NCBI GenBank assembly: GCA_021801785.1
Contig: JAJYXL010000028.1
Coordinates: 1-41,704, forward strand
Direction of reading: 5' to 3'
Length of the DNA: 41,704 nucleotides
Source of the DNA: Microcaldota archaeon
Lineage (GTDB): Archaea; Micrarchaeota; Micrarchaeia; Micrarchaeales; Micrarchaeaceae
This document shows positions 26,817-32,209 of the stretch, one piece after another; position 1 is the first letter of the stretch; each line of letters begins with the position of its first letter. The translations under genes and the position numbers were made by a program. The notes below the pieces were generated by a model. That model saw only the letters and a list, made by a program, of their open reading frames with translations, did no database searches and was not told the DNA's origin.

Positions 26817-27230
26817 TCATCTCACTACTCCTAGTATAACACCGGAATGTCTTACCACATCGCCCTCTGTCAGTATTCCTCTGACGCTCCCATCCAGATA
26901 CACTATACAGATCTTTTTAATTCTGTTTGATGCCATAAGGCGGGCGGCTGACTCGACGCTTATATCTCCGGTTATGCTTATTATCGGGGCCGTCATTATC
27001 TCGGCCGCAGTGGTATCGTGCGGAGACTTGCCCTCGGCAACGACCTTGCGTACTATATCACCCTCAGTAACTATACCTATCGGAACCCTATTTGGGCCTA
27101 TTATGATTACTGCGCCTATCTTCCTCTCTCTCATGATCGTTGAGATATTGTATATGTTATCGCTAGCTATACATGTCACTGGCGGGGCACTCATTGCCTC
27201 CTCAACAGCGACCAATCCTCCGAAGGCCAA
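26817..27230 (-). CDS. Two-CBS-domain protein
   Basis: The 137-residue product consists of two CBS motifs: MSAPPVTCIASDNIYNISTI with GAVIIIGPNRVPIGIVTEGD, and EIMTAPIISITGDISVESAA with KICIVYLDGSVRGILTEGDV. Such stand-alone pairs sense adenine nucleotides and regulate partners. It lies upstream of the K+ channel on the same strand, and regulation of that channel is a reasonable guess. The start is TTG 27230, supported by a TATA-like TTTATATAG at about 27257-27265 and GTGAT next to the start; ATG 27194 is the alternative. Confidence 0.88.
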   Translation of the reverse strand: MAFGGLVAVEEAMSAPPVTCIASDNIYNISTIMRERKIGAVIIIGPNRVPIGIVTEGDIVRKVVAEGKSPHDTTAAEIMTAPIISITGDISVESAARLMASNRIKKICIVYLDGSVRGILTEGDVVRHSGVILGVVR

Positions 27231-27303
27231 TATATCACAATAGTAATTCCGATGTACTATATAAAAAACTTACTTAAACCACGTGAGATCAGGACAGGTA
27301 CAG

Positions 27304-28473
27304 CTAGGATGGCTCGAGAACTAGAAGCTCTCGCGCTACCGCCTGGCCGCTCCTATAGTATACCAACTCCTTACGGCCAGTATGAACGAAGCTGACAGTT
27401 TTATATCCAAGCTTACCTGTTGCACTGGATACAGGGAGGTATATGAAGCCGCGCTCTGATGCCCAGACTGGCACAGCTATGCAACATCTGGAACCCTTAC
27501 CGAGCTGTGGGCGCAGATTGGTGAGAAATTCGGTTATAATCTCGTTGCATTCGTCTATAGTATCTCGTAGCGAGTTCCGATCCTGAACAGAACTGAACCT
27601 GGGTCCAAGATATGTCTCTGTTACAACCCTCTCTATATTGCCCTTCCATCTGTGCCTTCTCGCATCGGCACAGATCAGGCTACCCAGATTGACGGTTACC
27701 CCATACTCACGTGAGAGCCATTCGAGATTCTCATGCGCATAGGCAACCATCTTCTCATTTATATCGCTGCCATAGACCTTCGAGCCGATGATGGAGGCCT
27801 CCATCAGGACCACGCCAGTACCGCAGAACGGATCCAGTACCGTAGTTTCAGGGCCTGCTCTCGCGAGATTCAACATTATCTGTGCGAGTTTTGGAGGGAG
27901 CATCCCTGCCTTTGTATCCCTTCTCGGCCTACCATAATCCCTCTTTGAATAACTATCTATGTCCTGTACAGATATGGTCTTTGCAAGGTAGGTCTCCTTT
28001 TTACCAACAGCTATCAGAAACTCGGTTCCGAACTCGCCAATCAATCCGTTGTGTATCACCTGCGCGCTGTTCAGACTTGTAGAATCGTTCCCGAGTATAT
28101 TCCTGACAGAACGGCCCCTCTCTTTGAGCCTGTTCTTGATAGAGAACATCATGCTGTTTATCTGCTTTGGGGTCGCATCTAGCCCGTATACGCTTAACCC
28201 CATAGTCAGCTTATGATCCGGAATGGATAGCATCGTGTCCACGATTTTGTGAAGCGCAACGAATGAGACCTTGTTGCGCTTTGTGGATGGTATTGTGGTT
28301 ATTACCTCTGCTATCTTTACCACGCCGCCGAGGCGCCGCTGATCCAGCTCTATAGAGGCATTATCTATTAGAGCGTAACCCTCTCCCACATATACGATTC
28401 GCTCTGGACCAATTACAGCCTCTAACTCTGCAACTCCCAATTCGGGTTGGCGCCCGAGAATACATATTAGCAT
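27304..28473 (-). CDS. TRM11-like THUMP methyltransferase
   Basis: The 389-residue product, from ATG 28473, begins MLICILGRQPELGVAELEAV, the N-terminal region shared by TRM11/TrmG10-type tRNA guanosine methylases. A THUMP-like middle follows, then a Rossmann domain with motif I VLDPFCGTGVVLMEA and the acidic SDINEKM. Motif IV reads VTETYLGP. Archaeal and eukaryotic G10 methylases have an (N/D)PPY there, while a subgroup has TEPYLGP; here the Pro is Thr. It probably modifies tRNA, but base and position are uncertain. A TATA-like CTATAAAATATTT at 28499-28513 lies about 30 bases upstream. Confidence 0.85.
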   Translation of the reverse strand: MLICILGRQPELGVAELEAVIGPERIVYVGEGYALIDNASIELDQRRLGGVVKIAEVITTIPSTKRNKVSFVALHKIVDTMLSIPDHKLTMGLSVYGLDATPKQINSMMFSIKNRLKERGRSVRNILGNDSTSLNSAQVIHNGLIGEFGTEFLIAVGKKETYLAKTISVQDIDSYSKRDYGRPRRDTKAGMLPPKLAQIMLNLARAGPETTVLDPFCGTGVVLMEASIIGSKVYGSDINEKMVAYAHENLEWLSREYGVTVNLGSLICADARRHRWKGNIERVVTETYLGPRFSSVQDRNSLRDTIDECNEIITEFLTNLRPQLGKGSRCCIAVPVWASERGFIYLPVSSATGKLGYKTVSFVHTGRKELVYYRSGQAVARELLVLEPS

Positions 28474-28498
28474 AGCATACCACGAATATTGGATATGG

Positions 28499-28513
28499 AT
28501 AAATATTTTATAG
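28499..28513 (-). promoter_or_regulatory. TATA-type promoter of the TRM11-like gene
   Basis: CTATAAAATATTT on the minus strand is a good archaeal TATA box. Transcription would start about 25 bases downstream, within a few bases of the ATG at 28473, giving a leaderless or nearly leaderless mRNA. No Shine-Dalgarno sequence precedes the ATG, which agrees. Confidence 0.55.
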
Positions 28514-28521
28514 AGATGCAT

Positions 28522-28704
28522 AGTGTATACAGCTATAAAACCCGATGTTTAAAGTATCTGAGGGTAGTCTAGATAGAATTCGGATTAATATTTAGACTGA
28601 TTAGATTTGGCGCATTCGGATAAGAATACAGGATATTGGTTATATATGATATTATGGATAAAATAGGGGTGTAGAAGGCCTGGTACAGGCAAAGCACTGG
28701 TATT
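28522..28704. other. Intergenic region, no gene seen
   Basis: This AT-rich spacer holds no convincing reading frame. A short perfect hairpin, GCCTG-GTA-CAGGC, lies at 28678-28690. It sits about 15 bases after the mscS stop on the minus strand and may be a 3' processing or termination structure. There is no T-run in the minus direction. Confidence 0.35.
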
Positions 28705-29607
28705 TTAGCTCTTCTTTGTTTTTCTCTTCTTTAGAGGCTCTACGCTATTTATGAGGCAATCTATTATCTTGCTTCTAATCTCTATCTCCTTGTCAGGCCT
28801 TACCATTGCGGTTATTACAAACATGTATGTCTCAAATGACGCCTCGTCTATTACCATATTTGTTATCTTATCGATCCCTTCTATCGATCTGATCTTGGAC
28901 TCGATGAGCTTGCGGACCTTACTTATGCCTATATACTTTGGAATCTCATACCTTACCTTTGTACCTATGCTCTCCTTAATTATGCTGACTGCAGCAGATA
29001 CGATTATGCCATTTGGTATCTTGGTAATCCGGCCGTCATCCTCCCTTATAATGGTGTAGTTTGTAGTTATATCTATTATCTTGCCGGAATAGGCAGGTCT
29101 TATCTCATCTTTAGATAGGTATTTTGGGGCATAAGATGCGATCATCATCCCATACTGCCATGTATTCACAACCACGTGGTCATTTATCTTGAAGGGCTTG
29201 GTGAACATTATGAATATGCCACCGAAAACGTTGGATAATACAGTCTGTGTAGCGAGCCCTAGAACCAAGCTTATAAGCGTACCGCTGAGAAGTATGGATG
29301 AGGTATCTATCCCTGCATATGATAGTGTTGCTAGTATTATTATGAAGTACCCAGCCACAGTAGCTATAAAGAGCACAGGTTTGATGTCTTTTGGCTCTGC
29401 ATATCTGGTAAGGTAGCTCTCGAAGAATCGCATAAGCAGCCTAAACATTATATATAGAGCAACGAAGAGCGCGATTGCACCTAAGATTATCGAGATATTA
29501 TGCGGTATTACGCTAGTAGTGTAAGATAACGAATATAGAATAAATAGTACCAGCGCCAGAGCTACTATTACTGTTGTGGCCTTAAAGAAAAGCCCTTTAT
29601 CGTCCAT
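28705..29607 (-). CDS. mscS: MscS-family small-conductance mechanosensitive channel
   Basis: The 300-residue product, from ATG 29607 (MDDKGLFFKATTVIVALALV), has four hydrophobic segments. The pore-lining helix 3 and the MscS signature follow (LGLATQTVLSNVFGGIFIMFTKPFKINDHVV). The beta domain (GKIIDITTNYTIIREDDGRI, TKIPNGIIV) and an alpha/beta C-terminal domain complete it. It releases solutes on hypo-osmotic shock. AGGTTAT lies upstream of the ATG, and TATATATTACT about 25 bases further up looks like a TATA box. Confidence 0.9.
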   Translation of the reverse strand: MDDKGLFFKATTVIVALALVLFILYSLSYTTSVIPHNISIILGAIALFVALYIMFRLLMRFFESYLTRYAEPKDIKPVLFIATVAGYFIIILATLSYAGIDTSSILLSGTLISLVLGLATQTVLSNVFGGIFIMFTKPFKINDHVVVNTWQYGMMIASYAPKYLSKDEIRPAYSGKIIDITTNYTIIREDDGRITKIPNGIIVSAAVSIIKESIGTKVRYEIPKYIGISKVRKLIESKIRSIEGIDKITNMVIDEASFETYMFVITAMVRPDKEIEIRSKIIDCLINSVEPLKKRKTKKS

Positions 29608-29662
29608 ATAATAACCTAGTAATATATACTTCAAAGGCGAGATATCTGAAATGGATTTTCAG

Positions 29663-29822
29663 AGTCTCCGTAGTTCAGACCATAAGCCGTGTATGTATCA
29701 TTGCTTTAGACATGCATTCCTAAAAAGGTTTGTGCACCCAGACCCGCTTGCTGGTTTGCCGCCGTAATCCCTGCTCGGAAAAAATGTGGACTCGGCGGAC
29801 TTCCGTCGTCAAAAGCGATGTA
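29663..29822 (-). ncRNA. rnpB: Candidate minimal RNase P RNA
   Basis: A TATA box at 29831-29848 points left into this gene-free segment. P4 of RNase P is readable: AAG-U-CCG (29802-29796) pairs with CGGCUU (29689-29684), leaving the universal bulged U at 29799. P2 is CAU-c-GCUUU-u-GAC (29820-29808) with GUC-u-AAAGC-a-AUG (29711-29699), 11 pairs with two 1x1 mismatches. P2 and P4 form the pseudoknot that defines RNase P RNA. The context GGAAGUCC and CGGCUUAUGGUC matches conserved regions CR-I and CR-V. CCGCCGAGUCC pairs with GGGAUU-a-CGGCGG (P5-like). P1, P3 and a full specificity domain are not visible, so at about 155 bases it would be exceptionally small. Confidence 0.68.
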
Positions 29823-29830
29823 CCCATACG

Positions 29831-29848
29831 TTTTAATATATACAAATA
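29831..29848 (-). promoter_or_regulatory. TATA box of the candidate RNase P RNA
   Basis: TATTTGTATATATTAAAA on the minus strand is a strong TATA-type element. Its expected start point, about 25 bases downstream, is 29813-29822, exactly where the first strand of the proposed P2 helix begins. Confidence 0.55.
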
Positions 29849-29930
29849 CATTCTAGCAGTAATCTATCGTATTAATCATGCATAAACTTAATTTATTCAT
29901 ATCTCCAATTAAATCATGTCGAGTTTCTCT

Positions 29931-29989
29931 GCGTCCCTGCAGCTTTTCGTGCAGTCCCTTATGGTAAGCGTTATTATACAAGTGCTTAC
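29931..29989. repeat. Direct repeat copy A flanking the SnoaL-like gene
   Basis: A 28-base block (29931-29958, beginning GCGTCCCTGCAGC and containing the CTGCA/TGCAG hairpin) and a 19-base block (29971-29989, ending CAAGTGCTTAC) are repeated exactly at 30423-30450 and 30462-30480. The spacers between blocks differ. The second block has TATA-like TTATTATAC in the plus direction, well placed to drive the SnoaL-like gene, and TTGTATAATAA in the minus direction, about 22 bases before the hairpin. Confidence 0.85.
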
Positions 29990-30009
29990 TATTGAATATT
30001 GTTGATTGT

Positions 30010-30411
30010 ATGGAAGACAGGGATTTGTTATATGCATATCTCCAGATAAAGTTTGGTCTTTTAGATAGTAAGATGCTGGATGGATTATTGGCAGTTGACT
30101 ACAAAGAACATCAACCTTCAGTAGTACGCAGAGTAGATGAGGTGAAAGGTTTTGCCTTTAAACTAAAAAATACATTTACAAATCAGCGTTTTAACGTACT
30201 GGACAAAATACAAGCTGATGATAAAATCGTTTTCAGATATGATTGGTATGGAATTCATACGGGCCAGTTCTACGACTGGCAACCGACTAACAAGGAGATA
30301 CATACTCACGGTATTATAATAGCAAAGATCATGGATGGCAGGATAGCTGAAACTTGGGAAGAGTGGGATTTTGCAGGGTTTGCTAGGCAACTGGATGCAA
30401 ATAAAAAGTGA
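30010..30411 (+). CDS. SnoaL-like (NTF2-fold) protein
   Basis: The 133-residue product, from ATG 30010 (TTG 29992 is the in-frame alternative), fits the SnoaL-like polyketide cyclase / ester cyclase family. It has an N-terminal helical region, then LLAVDYKEHQPSVV, DKIVFRYDWYGIHTGQFYDW and the typical end IIIAKIMDGRIAETWEEWDF. These proteins are common on accessory DNA and their substrates are usually unknown. The codon usage is A/T-richer than in the neighbouring core genes. Direct repeats lie on both sides, so it looks like an inserted cassette. Confidence 0.82.
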   Translation: MEDRDLLYAYLQIKFGLLDSKMLDGLLAVDYKEHQPSVVRRVDEVKGFAFKLKNTFTNQRFNVLDKIQADDKIVFRYDWYGIHTGQFYDWQPTNKEIHTHGIIIAKIMDGRIAETWEEWDFAGFARQLDANKK

Positions 30412-30414
30412 AAG

Positions 30415-30425
30415 TGGACTCGGCG
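30415..30425. repeat. 11-base copy of the tRNA-Ala 3' end (attachment-like)
   Basis: TGGACTCGGCG here is identical to the 3' end of the tRNA-Ala gene at 31647-31657, in the same orientation. It abuts direct repeat copy B. It is a plausible remnant of an attachment site from integration at the tRNA gene. Confidence 0.5.
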
Positions 30426-30480
30426 TCCCTGCAGCTTTTCGTGCAGTCCCATTTGATAACATTATTATACAAGTGCTTAC
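30423..30480. repeat. Direct repeat copy B flanking the SnoaL-like gene
   Basis: The partner of the repeat at 29931-29989: 28 and 19 identical bases with an 11-base spacer instead of 12. The distance between copies is 492 bases, matching one gene cassette. No gene follows it in the plus direction; its first block runs into a short copy of the tRNA-Ala 3' end. Confidence 0.85.
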
Positions 30481-30490
30481 GTTTGCTAAC

Positions 30491-30856
30491 CTATATACCT
30501 TTATATCCAAAGAGTTTGTCGTAAGCAGGATGATCTATAATGTAAAGCACAAAACTTACTATTTCCACCTCATTTGTCCGAATTGTGTAAAGCATTCTCC
30601 AATAATGCGTTAATTCTATTCTGAAAAGGTTATCCACATCCAGTGTTCTTGGAATGAGATCTTTTGATATGCTCTGCCCATATGCAGGATTATACTTCAA
30701 CAATGCAACTTTCTTATCTATAGATTTGAGCAGCTGCATTTCTTCGGAATTTGTCTTGCCTTTCTTCTTCTGTTCTTCAACAACTCTAGATAAGGTTTCA
30801 TATTCTTTTCTAGCCTGATCCTGAAGAATCACTCTTATTATCTTTGAAGGCCTCAT
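30491..30856 (-). CDS. RelE/ParE-superfamily toxin
   Basis: The 121-residue product has a helical N-terminal half. The C-terminal half is RelE-like: IDKKVALLKYNPAYGQSISK, then LFRIELTHYWRMLYTIRTNE and IVSFVLYIIDHPAYDKLFGY. RelE toxins cleave mRNA at the ribosome. Key residues of this divergent branch cannot be assigned with confidence. The ATG overlaps the stop of the upstream partner by four bases, the usual toxin-antitoxin coupling. It lies in the accessory island between tRNA-Ala-like repeats. Confidence 0.85.
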   Translation of the reverse strand: MRPSKIIRVILQDQARKEYETLSRVVEEQKKKGKTNSEEMQLLKSIDKKVALLKYNPAYGQSISKDLIPRTLDVDNLFRIELTHYWRMLYTIRTNEVEIVSFVLYIIDHPAYDKLFGYKGI

Positions 30857-31122
30857 AGCTCCAAGCCTCTCTTCTTTAGTCTCTCCGTCATGTCCTTAGG
30901 CGTGTAAGTCCAGACAACTCCCTTTGTTGTAATCAGTATCTTGCCGCTCTCCTGAAGATAATCAAGTATCCTCATCAATGTCTGGTGCATCACCTTGCGG
31001 GGCAATCTGCGCTTAAGCTCGGCTATCTTGATAACCTCCTTCGCATCCTGCAGCGTATGTTCTACCATTAGTACAGTATCCAATGTTGGCGAGTGCATTA
31101 TTTGTGTTTGCATTTGTTTCAT
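30853..31122 (-). CDS. Winged-helix antitoxin-like protein
   Basis: The 89-residue product has an N-terminal Met/Gln/Thr-rich stretch. A winged-helix-like body follows (VIKIAELKRRLPRKVMHQTL, MRILDYLQESGKILITTKGV), then VWTYTPKDMTERLKKR. It precedes and overlaps the RelE-type toxin gene, so an antitoxin that binds both DNA and toxin is inferred. The fold differs from the common RelB/RHH partners. Start could be the first or a later Met (31098). A TATA-like TTATATGC lies about 15 bases upstream. Confidence 0.75.
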   Translation of the reverse strand: MKQMQTQIMHSPTLDTVLMVEHTLQDAKEVIKIAELKRRLPRKVMHQTLMRILDYLQESGKILITTKGVVWTYTPKDMTERLKKRGLEL

Positions 31123-31162
31123 AGTTATTTATATGCTAATTAGATATATGAATATATCTATT

Positions 31163-31573
31163 TTATACGCGCGGTAGTATTACGTAGATTGGTTTGCCAG
31201 GTAATCTTTTACGAAAACCAGAATTCGCCATCTTAAGGTTTGCATTTCTATAATTGAAGTTTATCCAAGGATCCACCCATCCTTTTCTTGTCTTAACAAG
31301 ATAGTGCCCTGCAGGATATCGCTTAGATCTTTTTATAAATACGATAGAGCCACAGTGGAACCTTATTTCCCCTTTTACATATTTGTAACTATACCGCTTT
31401 TTTGATTTGGCTAATGCTGCGACTAGATCCTTACATAAATAACCAAAAATGTGTGCACTATATTTATCTTTGAAATATTTCTTTTTAGCTCCTTTGTAGC
31501 TCTTATTAGTTATCCAAGCTACGCAAGCTATACCACATCCGAAAGGGTCTTCTTGCGTTATTGATTTCTTCAT
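31163..31573 (-). CDS. C39-like cysteine peptidase, stand-alone
   Basis: The 136-residue product, from ATG 31573, carries the papain/C39 pattern. There is a Gln before the catalytic Cys in TQEDPFGCGIACVAWI, a catalytic-type His in AGHYLVKTRKGW and a following Asp (VDPW). C39 domains usually process bacteriocin leader peptides inside ABC exporters. Here there is no transporter and no precursor gene beside it, so the substrate is unknown. The product is very lysine/tyrosine-rich and the gene is A/T-rich relative to flanking core genes. It sits between the toxin pair and tRNA-Ala, suggesting horizontal origin. Confidence 0.75.
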   Translation of the reverse strand: MKKSITQEDPFGCGIACVAWITNKSYKGAKKKYFKDKYSAHIFGYLCKDLVAALAKSKKRYSYKYVKGEIRFHCGSIVFIKRSKRYPAGHYLVKTRKGWVDPWINFNYRNANLKMANSGFRKRLPGKPIYVILPRV

Positions 31574-31646
31574 GTTAGAATAACGCAATTCAATGTTTAA
31601 TAACTTTAAGGAGGTTCATTTCATCTTACCCGGAGAGAAATGTTAT

Positions 31647-31735
31647 TGGACTCGGCGGGATTCGCACCCGCGGCCTCCCGCTCTTTTGATCTTCTGATTT
31701 GCAAAGCGGGCGCTCTACTCCTGGGCTACGAGCCC
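31647..31735 (-). tRNA. tRNA-Ala (anticodon TGC) with a 17-base intron
   Basis: Acceptor GGGCTCG (31735-31729) pairs with CGAGTCC and contains the G3-T70 wobble that identifies alanine tRNAs; the discriminator is A. The anticodon stem CCCGC/GCGGG closes on TTTGCA[intron]A, with anticodon TGC at 31703-31701. A 17-base intron at 31683-31699 sits at the canonical 37/38 position. The T arm is GCGGG-TGCGAAT-CCCGC, so base 55 is G where T is nearly universal. The D stem has one mismatch. It starts two bases after the stop of the upstream gene. Its 3' end is the likely integration site for the island to the left. Confidence 0.88.
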
Positions 31736-31736
31736 T

Positions 31737-32117
31737 TTATCTCTTCCTGCCCTTCGTTTTAGCCTTAGTGGTCCTCTTAGCTGCCGGTCTCCTAGCTGTC
31801 GGTCTCTTTGCTGCCTTCGCTCTCCTCTTTCCGGCCCCTCTAGCCCGATTCTGCTTTGAGGCTTTACGCCGCTCTTCCATATAGCTCGACTCGATCTTGC
31901 TCAGCCTCATAGTTGCGGTATTGTCGTTAATAACGTGGTTGAGCACGTCCGCGGCTGTGCTCTCGTCGGCTCCCTCCGACTGGCTGGTTGCACTGGATAG
32001 GAAGGCGTTCTCTACATCATCCGCATTTAGTGCGGTGGTTATCTCTTTCAGCCGTTTTACCTCCGCAAGCTCTTCGGCGAAACGATCCTTCTTAGAGTCC
32101 TTGCTCTTTTTGCTCAT
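31737..32117 (-). CDS. Unknown protein with a histone H1-like basic tail
   Basis: The 126-residue product has an acidic, Ser/Ala-rich N-terminal ~80 residues (SKDSKKDRFAEELAEVKRLK, ADESTAADVLNHVINDN). A C-terminal ~45-residue tail of Lys, Arg, Ala, Pro and Thr follows (AAKRPTARRPAAKRTTKAKT), as in H1 tails and some archaeal or bacterial DNA/RNA-binding proteins. It probably binds nucleic acid; no family is recognised. tRNA-Ala begins one base after its stop, so processing by RNase P is needed to separate them. Confidence 0.7.
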   Translation of the reverse strand: MSKKSKDSKKDRFAEELAEVKRLKEITTALNADDVENAFLSSATSQSEGADESTAADVLNHVINDNTATMRLSKIESSYMEERRKASKQNRARGAGKRRAKAAKRPTARRPAAKRTTKAKTKGRKR

Positions 32118-32209
32118 CTTCTTACCGCTAAAGGTTCCTAGCTTTTGTATTTAAAGCTTTGTGCTTATTTCGGAGCTGATATCTACAAAGAGGTAGGGCT
32201 GGGCATAGG

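Noticed and set aside
28678..28690. Intrinsic terminator of mscS
   Set aside because: The hairpin is short and has no following T-run in the minus direction; kept only as a possible 3' structure.
29660..29715. Box C/D small RNA
   Set aside because: CTGA-like D boxes occur, but the C box is poor and the RNase P pairing explains the segment better.
29931..30480. CRISPR array
   Set aside because: Only two copies of the 28-base block, 492 bases apart with a gene between them, and no cas genes.
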